Shown piece by piece: positions 43,974 to 52,283 of a stretch of 64,000 nt of DNA. The notes beneath the pieces are model-generated. The model saw nothing but the letters and a program-made list of their open reading frames with translations, searched no databases and was not told where the DNA came from. The position numbers and the translations under genes are program-made. This DNA is from 630D-37 sp037478835 (GTDB taxonomy: Bacteria > Chloroflexota > Anaerolineae > Anaerolineales > Villigracilaceae): NCBI GenBank assembly GCA_037478835.1, contig JBBFLV010000006.1:62001-126000 (forward strand), in the 5' to 3' direction. Position 1 is the stretch's first letter, and each line of letters opens with the position of its first letter.

Positions 43974-44933
43974 TCAGGCGTGAGCGGTCAAAGTATTGAG
44001 ATGGGCAATCTCTTCGGGCGTCAACGAGACGCTCAGAGAGGCCAGGTTATCGCGCAATTGCTCCGGTGTGCGCGGACCGATGATCGGGCTGGTAACCAGC
44101 GGTTGGTGGAGCAACCAGGCCAAGGCGATCTGCGAGAGCGAGGCTTCTTTCTCCTCGGCCATCTTGTCCATTTCATCTAAAAGCCTCCAGTTCTCTTCGC
44201 TAAAGTATTTTCGCACTCCTTCGGCGCGGGCACTCTCAACCTGAGCATCGGGGCGGTACTTTCCGCTCAAGAAGCCACCGGCCAGAGGGCTATAGGGGAT
44301 CACTCCCAGGTTATATTCGCGGCACACTTCTACCAAATCGGCCTCGAATTCCCGGCGGTGAACCAGATTGTAGTGGGGTTGTAAACTCTCAAAGCGCGGC
44401 AGGTTATGCTTCTTCGCAGTCTCTAGAGCACCCCGAAGGGCATCGGCCTTGTAGTTGGAACAGCCAATGTAGCGCACTTTGCCCTGCTGAATCAGTTCCT
44501 CAAAGGCACGGAGTGTTTCTTCGATGGGCACATTTGGATCCGGCCAATGGGTTTGATACAGATCGATGTAATCGGTTTGCAGGCGGCGCAAGGAGGCCTC
44601 GGCAGCTTTGATGATATAGGAGCGGGATAGTCCTTGATCGAGGGGGCCCTCTCCCATCTGACCGCGCACTTTGGTAGCCAGAATGATCCGATCCCGCGGG
44701 ATGCCACTCTGTCGCCACCAGCGCCCGATGATGGTTTCGGCTTCGCCACCGCGATGACCGGGCACCCAACGAGAATAGATATCGGCGGTATCAATAAAGT
44801 TGATACCGGCCTCGAAGGCCATGGAGAGAATGCGAAAGGAAGTCGCTTCATCGGCCGTCCAGCCGAATTGCATCGTGCCCAAGCAAAGGCGCGAAACTTG
44901 AAGGGATGTCTGTCCTAGTTGACGATATTCCAT
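43974..44933 (-). CDS. Aldo/keto reductase
   Basis: 319 residues with the (beta/alpha)8 AKR pattern: GLGTMQ-type LCLGTMQFGW, catalytic DTADIYS (Asp, Tyr), Lys in ATKVRG, and His in YQTHWPDP. NADPH-binding SPLAGGFLSGKY and IIGPRTPEQLRDNL. A cytosolic oxidoreductase with unknown carbonyl substrate. The ATG directly abuts the stop of the upstream gene. Confidence 0.93.
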   Translation of the reverse strand: MEYRQLGQTSLQVSRLCLGTMQFGWTADEATSFRILSMAFEAGINFIDTADIYSRWVPGHRGGEAETIIGRWWRQSGIPRDRIILATKVRGQMGEGPLDQGLSRSYIIKAAEASLRRLQTDYIDLYQTHWPDPNVPIEETLRAFEELIQQGKVRYIGCSNYKADALRGALETAKKHNLPRFESLQPHYNLVHRREFEADLVEVCREYNLGVIPYSPLAGGFLSGKYRPDAQVESARAEGVRKYFSEENWRLLDEMDKMAEEKEASLSQIALAWLLHQPLVTSPIIGPRTPEQLRDNLASLSVSLTPEEIAHLNTLTAHA

Positions 44934-46103
44934 TTACACATCCTCCCATCGAACGGTGAATTCAATGCCGCGCTTGCGAATTTCCTCCATCACGCGGGTG
45001 GCCGATACCGCCTGTTCCATGCGATGAGCGCCGGCAGGGATGATCTTCCGCGCCTGGAAGCCCATCATCAGGGCACAATGCCAACCGGTCAGGCGTTCCA
45101 TAGCGGTGAAACCGGTTTGCTCGTCATAGCGGTCGATCAAGTCAACGGTTACTTTTCGCTCGCGCCCATCTTTCTTACCGATGCCAATAGCACGCATAAT
45201 GCAGATATCCTTCATGCCGGGCGGTGCTTTGATTTGCGGCTCCAGAAGCGCATGGTAGACCTGGCGCGGCACGATCTTCTGACCATCCACCTCGATCGGC
45301 GTTTCCGAAAACAATCCAAGCCGCTTATAGGCTTCAAAAGTGTGAAAGTGCCCTGGATAACGAAGCACCTTGTTTTCGTACCGTTGCAGGCGGCCTAAGT
45401 GCGTATAGGGTGTGGTAGACATGCTACCGGAGATGACGAACGCCTCCAATCTTCCCAGGGGTGGAAAGTCAATGTATTCCAGCTCGGTGAAGGTGGGTAC
45501 TTTGACGATCTGGCCATCTCGGATAAAGGTCGCTTCTCCGTCGTATTCGTTGGTCAGGCCGTTGATGTGGAACGTGCATTGATAATTCCAAGGTGGGATC
45601 GGTTGTTGCGGCAAGCCGGCATCGTAGAGATAGACTTCGCGCGGCTCATCCAGCAGTTCCATCACGTAAACCCCCATGTGGTTGATCAGGCCCGGTCCCA
45701 TCCCGCAATCCGGAACAATGCTGACGCCGGCCGCCTTTGCTTCGGCATCCATTTCCAACTGTTGCCAGACGACATCGGTATTTCCTCCCATGTCGTTCAG
45801 GCTGACTCCGGCTTCAATGCAAGCACGCGTAATGCCCACATTGAAGTAATACGGCACAGCACTCAAAGCCACATCAGCGCCACGAAGTGCATTCACCAGC
45901 GCTTGGTGATCGGCGGCATTGACCTGGGCGGCCGAAGCAACTTCCCTGCCGATCAGACGATTGACACGCTCAGCTGCTCTCTGAGCCACTTCTAGGCTCA
46001 TGTCGGTCATCAAAATGCTTTCGGCCTCGCCGAAGCGCGCCAAATCGTAGGCGGCAGCCGTCCCCTGGCGCCCTGATCCGATGATGACATAGCGGTAACC
46101 CAT
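44934..46103 (-). CDS. Saccharopine-dehydrogenase-like NAD(P)-dependent oxidoreductase
   Basis: 389 residues from the ATG at 46103, with AAGGAG upstream. The Rossmann motif is YVIIGSGRQGTAAAYDLA; then SAVPYYFNVGITRACIEAG and DMGGNTDVV, PDCGMGPGLINHMG, as in the Lys9/saccharopine dehydrogenase family, which includes lysine 6-dehydrogenase. The exact reaction is unknown. First gene of the 12-gene minus-strand run. Confidence 0.85.
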   Translation of the reverse strand: MGYRYVIIGSGRQGTAAAYDLARFGEAESILMTDMSLEVAQRAAERVNRLIGREVASAAQVNAADHQALVNALRGADVALSAVPYYFNVGITRACIEAGVSLNDMGGNTDVVWQQLEMDAEAKAAGVSIVPDCGMGPGLINHMGVYVMELLDEPREVYLYDAGLPQQPIPPWNYQCTFHINGLTNEYDGEATFIRDGQIVKVPTFTELEYIDFPPLGRLEAFVISGSMSTTPYTHLGRLQRYENKVLRYPGHFHTFEAYKRLGLFSETPIEVDGQKIVPRQVYHALLEPQIKAPPGMKDICIMRAIGIGKKDGRERKVTVDLIDRYDEQTGFTAMERLTGWHCALMMGFQARKIIPAGAHRMEQAVSATRVMEEIRKRGIEFTVRWEDV

Positions 46104-46248
46104 AGCGCATTCTCCTTGGTGAAAAGTGGAATGGTAATTCAAGTGTACAGGTAGCAAGGGGAAGTGTCAAGTATTGAGGACGCAGGACACAACATGTGTT
46201 CTGCAGAGCTTCAATGTTAAGCATTTCGTTAGAGTTTTCACAGCCCCC

Positions 46249-46277
46249 TTGACTTTCAACCTTGGCTTCAGTATAGT
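46249..46277 (+). promoter_or_regulatory. Promoter of the Gld-type ABC operon
   Basis: TTGACT (46249-46254), 17-base spacer, TATAGT (46272-46277). About 75 bases upstream of the ATG at 46359. A good sigma-70-type match. Confidence 0.7.
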
Positions 46278-46358
46278 ATTTTTTGGTCACATAGCACCGC
46301 TGCCGATAGGCCGGCGTGTTTTTTGTTTGCAATTCAACGATGAGATGAGGGAGAAGGT

Positions 46359-47282
46359 ATGATTCGCGTCAACGGATTGACAAAAGATTATGGTGCTCGA
46401 CGCGCTATCGATGGTCTGACCTTTGAGGCAGAGCAAGGTGAGATCATCGGCTTTCTCGGCCCAAATGGCGCTGGTAAAACGACCACCATGCGCATCCTGA
46501 CCGCTTACATGCCTCCCACAGAGGGACAGGCTATTGTGGCCGGTTATGACGTGGTAGAGGAGTCTCTAGAGGTCCGTCGCAGGGTCGGCTACCTCCCGGA
46601 AACGGTGCCGCTCTACCCGGATATGACCGTATTTGAGTATCTCAAATTCATGGCCGATCTGCGTCACCTGCCCAACGCGGAGGATCGGGTCGATGAGGTT
46701 GTCGAAATGGTCGGGTTGGAAGAGCGGATCAATAGCTACATCGGCAACCTGTCGAAGGGGATGCGTCAACGAGTTGGGTTAGCACAAGCGCTTCTCCATC
46801 GTCCACAGGTATTGATCCTGGACGAACCGACGATCGGTCTGGACCCGGTACAAGTCGTTGAGGTGCGTAACCTGATCCGCGAAATCGGCAAAGAGCGCAC
46901 GGTACTCCTTTCGACGCACATCCTTTCGGAAGCTCAGCAACTTTGCGATCGAGTGCTGATCATCAATAAAGGCAAGATCGTTGCCGAAGATACTCCGGCC
47001 AATCTGCAATTGCGCCTGAGCGGTGGAGAACGCATGTTGGTTCGGGTGCGTGGTGATGCTGGCGAAGCGGCCCAGATTCTGAGCAAGATCAAAGGTGCCC
47101 AGGCTATTCAGGCATTTCCAGATGGGCGGATCGAATTCAGCTTCCCGCCGGCGCAAGATATCCGGGGTGAAGTCGCGCGAGCTCTTGTCCATCACGGTTA
47201 CGATCTCCTGGAAATGAGATCGCTACAGATGAGCTTGGAAGAGATCTTCCTGGAATTAACACGCGCTGAACAGAACGCCTGA
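46359..47282 (+). CDS. ABC transporter ATP-binding protein, GldA-like
   Basis: 307 residues. Walker A GPNGAGKTTTM, Q-loop region YLPETVPLYP, signature LSKGMRQRVGLAQAL, Walker B VLILDEPT, switch His in LLSTHIL. The C-terminal extension (220-307) is typical of ABC-2 exporters. With the next three genes it forms the cluster known in Bacteroidetes as GldA-GldF-GldG, widespread in non-gliding bacteria and of unclear substrate. Confidence 0.92.
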   Translation: MIRVNGLTKDYGARRAIDGLTFEAEQGEIIGFLGPNGAGKTTTMRILTAYMPPTEGQAIVAGYDVVEESLEVRRRVGYLPETVPLYPDMTVFEYLKFMADLRHLPNAEDRVDEVVEMVGLEERINSYIGNLSKGMRQRVGLAQALLHRPQVLILDEPTIGLDPVQVVEVRNLIREIGKERTVLLSTHILSEAQQLCDRVLIINKGKIVAEDTPANLQLRLSGGERMLVRVRGDAGEAAQILSKIKGAQAIQAFPDGRIEFSFPPAQDIRGEVARALVHHGYDLLEMRSLQMSLEEIFLELTRAEQNA

Positions 47283-47293
47283 TGAGGTGAACT

Positions 47294-48037
47294 ATGCGAA
47301 ACATCTGGACGATAGCCAAGCGAGAATACATCCATTACTTCGCCACCCCGATTGCTTATGTAGTTGCTTTCCTGTTGTTGCTCACAGTCGGGATCATCTT
47401 CGTGCTCAACATCCAATACTATTCCCAGAATGCCATGTTCGGCGGTGGAGCCCCTTCCCCGAATATCGTTACGGGCCCATTTGCCTTCCTGCTCATCCTC
47501 TCCGTCCCCGCTCTGACCATGCGCCTGATCTCGGATGAAAACCGCATGGGCACGCTGGAGCTTCTTCTAACGGCCCCGGTCACGGACTGGGAGCTGGTGA
47601 TCGGCAAATGGCTGGGGGCTTTCTTGTTCTTGCTCACCGTTCTGGCGCTCACGCTGATCTACCCTCTCTTGCTGAACTTTCTGGTCGAGCCGGGCATTGA
47701 TAAGATGCTTGCTCTCTCGGCCTATCTAGGCGTCATTCTGGTAGCAGCGGCTTTGCTCGCATTGGGAACCGGAATTTCGGCCCTCTTCAGCAACCCGATC
47801 GCTTCGTTCTTCGTCACACTGGCGGTATTCGTCCTGCTTTGGTGGTTGATCGGTGCCCCAGCCAATGTATTGAGCAACGGCGGCGAACTTTTTTCCTACC
47901 TGGACATGAGCGCCCACTTTTATGACTCTCTGAACCAAGGCGTGATCAAACTTACCGACATTATCTATTACCTGAGCCTGACTCTTCTTGGCCTCTTCAT
48001 CGGTGCCACGGCAATCGAAGTAAGGAGGTGGCAATGA
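47294..48037 (+). CDS. ABC-2 type permease, GldF-like
   Basis: 247 residues with six membrane segments, starting IAYVVAFLLLLTVGIIFVL after the short cytoplasmic NIWTIAKREYIHYFATP. PFAFLLILSVPALTMRLISDENRMGTLELLLTAPVTDWELVIGKWLGAF is diagnostic of the ABC-2 subfamily. Its stop overlaps the following start (ATGA). It forms the membrane channel for the GldA-like ATPase. Confidence 0.9.
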   Translation: MRNIWTIAKREYIHYFATPIAYVVAFLLLLTVGIIFVLNIQYYSQNAMFGGGAPSPNIVTGPFAFLLILSVPALTMRLISDENRMGTLELLLTAPVTDWELVIGKWLGAFLFLLTVLALTLIYPLLLNFLVEPGIDKMLALSAYLGVILVAAALLALGTGISALFSNPIASFFVTLAVFVLLWWLIGAPANVLSNGGELFSYLDMSAHFYDSLNQGVIKLTDIIYYLSLTLLGLFIGATAIEVRRWQ

Positions 48038-49626
48038 AAGCGCGCAACGTCAAAGTCCTTGCCTGGATAGGTCTGAGCCTGGCCATTCTGGCCTTACTTG
48101 GGGCTATCGTCGGCGGAATTTTGAGGGGGCTGATGGCGCTCAATCTCTTTACGCCCTCCTCGCCGGAATGGGTAAACAACGCCCTGATTATCAGCTTGGC
48201 TCTGCTTGTGGCCGGATTGGGAATTTATGCTATTGCCGAGCCACAAAAAGTACAGCGTTTGCTCACCGGTCGTCAGGCACGCTATGGGAGCAACACGCTG
48301 GTAATGACGTTGGCCTTCCTGGGCATTCTGATTGCCGCCAATGTAATTGCCTATCAGAATCAGCAAACCTGGGATCTCACCGAGGGGAAAGAGCATACGT
48401 TGGCGCCGGAAACCCTCCGCGCCCTGGCAATGCTACCAGAGCCGGTAACTGCAACGGCTTTTTATTCTCCGAATATGTCTTTCAGCGCCGAGGACGCGCG
48501 AAAGTTGCTTCAGGACTTCGAGAACAACAGCAAAGGAAAATTCTCGTTCACTTTTGTTGATCCGGTTCAGAATCCGGTAGCGGCAAAGGAGGCCGGCATT
48601 ACCGGTGATGGCAAGATCGTGCTCCGCATGGGAGATCGAAAGGAAATCGTTTCCTATGCTTCCGAAACCGAAATGGTCCGTGCCCTCATCCGCTTGATGA
48701 CGCCGGAACAACGCACGGTTTATTTCTTGATCGGGCATGGCGAGGTAGATATCGAGGGCAATGGGCAACGCAGTGCCGTGCGGGCCGCACAGGCACTGAA
48801 AGACAAAAACTATAACGTCAAGAGCCTTAACTTGGCGGCGGAACGCCAGATTCCGCAAGATGCCCGCGCTCTGATCATCGCCGGACCGCTGAAACCTTTG
48901 CTGGATGAAGAGGTCGCGCTGATCCGTTCCTATCTCGAAAACGCTGGATCGTTGATCCTGCTCCAGGACCCCCTCCCCCTCACCAACTTTGGTGAAGCTC
49001 GTGACCCGCTGTCTGAATATTTGCAAAACGATTGGGGCATCGCTCTGAACAACGATCTCATCGTTGATCTGTCCAGCAATCAACCGCTGATGGCCATAAC
49101 CGCGACCTACGATACCACCCATCCGGTCACACGCGGATTAAATATGATTGCGGTTTTGCCCCAGGCCCGCAGCGTAGAGGCTCTTACTCCTCCAGAAAAC
49201 GTAACCCAGACCTCGCTGGTACAAACGGCCCAGTCATCTTGGGGCGAAACGGATTTTGAAGCCCTGAAAAACAACCAGGCACAGTTCGATCCACAAGCGG
49301 ACAAACAAGGTCCTCTCTCGCTGGCCATCGCGGCAGAGAATTCGCAGACCCGTGCCAAGGTGGTCGTTATCGGCAATTCGGCCTTCGTCGAGGATAACTT
49401 CTTCGATGCTTACGGAAACAGTGATCTATTCCTGAACTCGGTGGACTGGGCGGCGCAGCAGCAAGACCTGATCAACATCACGCCGCGCATGCCACGTCAG
49501 CGCACGTTTGTGATTCCCAATCAATGGCAATGGGTCAGCATTTTCCTTTCATCCATTTGTATCCTGCCGGGGCTGATCGTCGTTGCCGGCATTGCAACCT
49601 GGTTTGCACGTCGGAAGAGAGGGTAA
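48034..49626 (+). CDS. GldG-like ABC auxiliary membrane protein
   Basis: 530 residues from the ATG at 48034 (AAGGAGG 7 bases upstream). Two or three N-terminal membrane helices, a large extracytoplasmic domain (YQNQQTWDLTEGKEHTLAPET, FENNSKGKFSFTFVDP, YFLIGHGEVDIEG; the ABC_transp_aux family) and a C-terminal helix (IFLSSICILPGLIVVAGIATWF) followed by RRKRG. It acts with the two preceding proteins. The domain is related to intraflagellar-transport-like IFT52 folds, but function is unproven. Confidence 0.88.
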   Translation: MKARNVKVLAWIGLSLAILALLGAIVGGILRGLMALNLFTPSSPEWVNNALIISLALLVAGLGIYAIAEPQKVQRLLTGRQARYGSNTLVMTLAFLGILIAANVIAYQNQQTWDLTEGKEHTLAPETLRALAMLPEPVTATAFYSPNMSFSAEDARKLLQDFENNSKGKFSFTFVDPVQNPVAAKEAGITGDGKIVLRMGDRKEIVSYASETEMVRALIRLMTPEQRTVYFLIGHGEVDIEGNGQRSAVRAAQALKDKNYNVKSLNLAAERQIPQDARALIIAGPLKPLLDEEVALIRSYLENAGSLILLQDPLPLTNFGEARDPLSEYLQNDWGIALNNDLIVDLSSNQPLMAITATYDTTHPVTRGLNMIAVLPQARSVEALTPPENVTQTSLVQTAQSSWGETDFEALKNNQAQFDPQADKQGPLSLAIAAENSQTRAKVVVIGNSAFVEDNFFDAYGNSDLFLNSVDWAAQQQDLINITPRMPRQRTFVIPNQWQWVSIFLSSICILPGLIVVAGIATWFARRKRG

Positions 49627-49630
49627 GCCT

Positions 49631-50272
49631 ATGATTCGTCGCTCTACATGGATCCTTCTCCTCGTTTTTGTTGCCATGGTCGGGCTAGGATGGTACCTCA
49701 ATGCCCGCAAACAAACTGCCGCGGCACAAGCTACGCCGACTGCCGGGACGGAATACCTGCTGCCATCCGATGCGGGTATCGTGACTGCGTTGAAGATCGA
49801 GGGTAAGGACTCCCTGATCGAGATCCAACGCAATGCCGAAAACAAATGGGAAATCAAAGCTCCGAATCCAGCAGAGGCCGATCAAGGACTGGTCGAAGCC
49901 GGCATCACGCAGCTTTCCGCCCTACGGGTCCTGGGTCGGGTTGAGATCGACCTTGAGCTCGTCAACCTGAAAACGCCGGATTACAAAGTGAGCGTCACGT
50001 ATAGTGACGGAAAAACTTACACCTTCGAGGTCGGCGCCGTAACGCCGATCAACACCGGATATTACGTGCGAAAATCAGATGGAACGGTTGTGGTGGTGAG
50101 CAAGGTTGGCCTCGATAGTCTGCTCAAGCTGCTGACCAATCCGCCCTATCTGGCCACCCCGACGCCCACCATCACGCCAACGCCCGAAGTGACCGATACC
50201 CCGGTGCCTGAAGCGACGCCTACCCCGACAGAGTCATCCACATCGGAGAGCACGCCAACGGTTACTCCATAG
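49631..50272 (+). CDS. Membrane-anchored DUF4340 protein
   Basis: 213 residues from ATG 49631. N-terminal anchor WILLLVFVAMVGLGWYL, then a DUF4340-type domain (LKIEGKDSLIEIQRNAENKWEIKAP, TYTFEVGAVTPINTGYYVRKSDGTVVVVS), then a Pro/Thr/Glu-rich tail (TPTPEVTDTPVPEATPTPTE). DUF4340 proteins accompany GldG-like genes; they likely sit on the outer face next to the transporter. Confidence 0.85.
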   Translation: MIRRSTWILLLVFVAMVGLGWYLNARKQTAAAQATPTAGTEYLLPSDAGIVTALKIEGKDSLIEIQRNAENKWEIKAPNPAEADQGLVEAGITQLSALRVLGRVEIDLELVNLKTPDYKVSVTYSDGKTYTFEVGAVTPINTGYYVRKSDGTVVVVSKVGLDSLLKLLTNPPYLATPTPTITPTPEVTDTPVPEATPTPTESSTSESTPTVTP

Positions 50273-50295
50273 AGAACTTTGCGGCGAACTGCCTC

Positions 50296-50324
50296 TTGAA
50301 TTTTGTAACGAAAACGTGTATTCT
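50296..50324 (+). promoter_or_regulatory. Promoter of the sigma factor gene
   Basis: TTGAAT (50296-50301), 17-base spacer, TATTCT (50319-50324), about 44 bases before the ATG. Four to five matches to each consensus hexamer. Confidence 0.55.
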
Positions 50325-50367
50325 GTATCTAGGTTAATGAATCCCATTTTGTGGTCTGAGAAGCGCT

Positions 50368-51585
50368 ATGGACATCAACCGCATTTTACTCTTTGAAGAA
50401 GACGAAGAAGAATACTCTCCTATAGCCCGCCTCATTGAATTGGGGCGGCAAAAATCCTACGTCACGTTGGATGACATCCTGCACTTCTTCCCGGAAGCCG
50501 AGCAGGATGTAGAGCAGCTGGAAGAAGCCTTCTCGGCGCTGATGAGCGCCGGCATTCCGTTTGTTGAAGAACTTCCCGGCGAAGAGCCGGCAGAAGAAGA
50601 ACTGGCTGCCGTTGAAGAAGAGGCCGCAGAAGCCGAGAAAGAGCTGGGTGAAATCGATGACTACCTGGCCAATATCGATACCGATGATACGATCGGCCTC
50701 TATCTGAAAGAAGTCAGCCGCATTCCCCTCTTGACGGCGGAAGAAGAGGTGGAGCTGGCTCAGCGCATTGAGCGTGGGCGCATGGCACGCGAGGAACTGG
50801 CCAAAGGCAACGTTAGCCCCAAGCGGCGCGCCGAGTTACGCAAGCTGATCGAGGACGGTTGGGCGGCACGGGAACATCTGATCACTGCCAACTCGCGCCT
50901 GGTGATCAGCGTGGCCAAGAAGTACATGGGGCGCGGCGTGCCTTTCCTCGATCTGATCCAGGAAGGGAACATCGGCCTGATCCGCGCGACCAAGAAATTC
51001 GACTATCGCCGTGGCCACAAGTTCAGCACCTACGCCACCTGGTGGATTCGCCAGGCGGTGACGCGTGCTATCGCCGATCAGGGGCGCACCATCCGTGTGC
51101 CGGTGCACATGGGCGATCAGATCAATAAGCTGCTCCGCGTGCAGCATCAATTGACACAAAAGCTAGGGCGCGAACCAACCGTTGACGAACTCGCCGAGGC
51201 CCTGGGCGTGCCACCACGGAAAGTTGAAAACATGATCCAGGTCGCGCGTCGGCCGCTTTCTTTGGAAACGCCGACCGATGATGAGGAGGATTCCGTCTTG
51301 GGTGACTTTATCGAAGACGAGGAAGCACCGCCTCCGGATGAAAGTGCTACCTACAACTTGCTGCGCGAGCAAATCAACGAGATCCTGAGCACATTGCCAC
51401 CGCGCGAGGTGCGTATCCTCCAGTTGCGTTACGGCCTGCTCGATGGACAGCCTTACACGCTGGAAGAAGTGGGACGCAAGATGGGCGTCACACGCGAGCG
51501 CGTTCGCCAGATCGAAGCGCAGGCGCTGAGCCGATTGCGCCAGGCATCTATCCGACGAAAGTTGCGCGACTACCTGGGAGAATAA
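50368..51585 (+). CDS. rpoD: Principal RNA polymerase sigma factor, SigA/RpoD family
   Basis: 405 residues. An acidic N-terminal part (residues 1-100, with a short region-1.1-like fold), region 1.2 (DTIGLYLKEVSRIPLLTAEEEVELA), regions 2.1-2.4 (NSRLVISVAKKYMGRGVPFLDLIQEGNIGLIRA...TYATWWIRQAVTRAI), region 3 and region 4.2 (GVTRERVRQIEAQALSRLR). The region 2.4 and 4.2 residues are those of group 1/2 sigma factors, consistent with the TTGACA/TATAAT promoters in this window. Group 2 paralogues cannot be excluded without the rest of the genome. Confidence 0.9.
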   Translation: MDINRILLFEEDEEEYSPIARLIELGRQKSYVTLDDILHFFPEAEQDVEQLEEAFSALMSAGIPFVEELPGEEPAEEELAAVEEEAAEAEKELGEIDDYLANIDTDDTIGLYLKEVSRIPLLTAEEEVELAQRIERGRMAREELAKGNVSPKRRAELRKLIEDGWAAREHLITANSRLVISVAKKYMGRGVPFLDLIQEGNIGLIRATKKFDYRRGHKFSTYATWWIRQAVTRAIADQGRTIRVPVHMGDQINKLLRVQHQLTQKLGREPTVDELAEALGVPPRKVENMIQVARRPLSLETPTDDEEDSVLGDFIEDEEAPPPDESATYNLLREQINEILSTLPPREVRILQLRYGLLDGQPYTLEEVGRKMGVTRERVRQIEAQALSRLRQASIRRKLRDYLGE

Positions 51586-51605
51586 CGCTTCTCGTTAAAA
51601 TAAAA

Positions 51606-51645
51606 AAGAAAGGCCGGCCTTTTACGGTCGGCTTCTCTTTTTTGA
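51606..51645. terminator. Bidirectional intrinsic terminator
   Basis: An A-rich run, then GGCCGGC, loop CTTTTACG, then GTCGGC and TTCTCTTTTTT. It lies between the convergent sigma factor and FmdB-like genes, and works in both directions because A and T tracts flank it. Confidence 0.85.
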
Positions 51646-51659
51646 ATCGGGAGGAAGGA

Positions 51660-51905
51660 CTATTCGCCGGATGTGTTGCTTCCTTTGTCCTCGCTTTTCG
51701 GCGCCCGGCTGGTGGCCCCAGAGGGAGAGCGATGATCGGTAGCATAGAACCCCGATCCCTTAAACACAATTCCCACCGGAGCAATCACCTTTTGAAGGCT
51801 TTTCTTACCGCATTCCGGGCACCAGGTCAAAGGAGCATCGTTGAAGCTTTGCTGACGTTCAAAGCGCACTCCGCAAGACTCACAACGATACGTATAAACA
51901 GGCAT
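51660..51905 (-). CDS. FmdB-family zinc-ribbon protein
   Basis: 81 residues from ATG 51905 with GGAGGT upstream. MPVYTYRCESCGVRFERQQSF and WCPECGKKSLQKVI provide the CxxC pairs, then FKGSGFYATDHR, the FmdB C-terminal signature. A disordered Ser/Lys tail follows. These are small putative regulatory proteins first linked to formamidase genes; function is uncertain. Confidence 0.9.
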   Translation of the reverse strand: MPVYTYRCESCGVRFERQQSFNDAPLTWCPECGKKSLQKVIAPVGIVFKGSGFYATDHRSPSGATSRAPKSEDKGSNTSGE

Positions 51906-51921
51906 AGTCAACCTCCTCCGT

Positions 51922-51945
51922 ACAGAATATTCTGTCTTGATTATA
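51922..51945 (-). promoter_or_regulatory. FmdB-like gene promoter with palindromic operator
   Basis: Minus-strand TATAAT at 51945-51940. ACAGAATATTCTGT at 51922-51935 is a perfect 14-bp palindrome lying over the expected transcription start, a likely repressor site. Confidence 0.5.
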
Positions 51946-52023
51946 GTGCTTACTGGCCTTTCAGGCAAGGCCTGCGAGAAACATGTTATAATTTTCTAAC
52001 AAAATCCACTACGGGAGATGCCG

Positions 52024-52281
52024 ATGCTGAACATCGAAATTGTCTACTGTGCTGTCTGACGCTATACCCCCCGGGCCGTGAGCCTGGTTGGAGAATTGTT
52101 ACGTTTGTTTGAACCCCATATTCAATCCATTACGCTCATCCCATCGGATGGTGGTCGCTTTGAAGTAAGCGTCAATGGACAATTGATCTTTTCCAAGCTT
52201 CAAAGCGGTCGCCACGCCGAGGCAGGTGAAATCGCCACTGCAGTGCAAAAATTCCTCGAAAATCTATCTTCACGGTCTTAG
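52024..52281 (+). CDS. Rdx/SelW-like selenoprotein with in-frame TGA
   Basis: The frame from ATG 52024 reads MLNIEIVYCAV, TGA (52057-52059), then RYTPRAVSLVGELLRLF and onward to the TAG at 52281, 85 residues. The sequence after the TGA (GGRFEVSVNGQLIFSKLQSGR) is the SelT/SelW/SelH (Rdx) fold, whose redox motif is CxxC or CxxU; the TGA falls exactly at the second position (C9, U12). A stem-loop with a G in its apical loop follows 12 bases after the TGA. selB is at 62545 in this window. GGGAGA precedes the ATG, and trpS begins 2 bases after the stop. Rdx proteins are thioredoxin-like redox proteins of unclear partner. A TGC-to-TGA sequencing error is the alternative. Confidence 0.8.
52071..52087 (+). 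promoter_or_regulatory. Candidate bacterial SECIS stem-loop
   Basis: CCGGGC (52071-52076), loop CGTGA, GCCTGG (52082-52087): a 6-bp stem with one G-T pair. The loop begins 17 bases after the TGA, within the usual 16-37-base range, and contains G-T as often needed for SelB binding. Prediction by eye. Confidence 0.5.
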
Positions 52282-52283
52282 CC

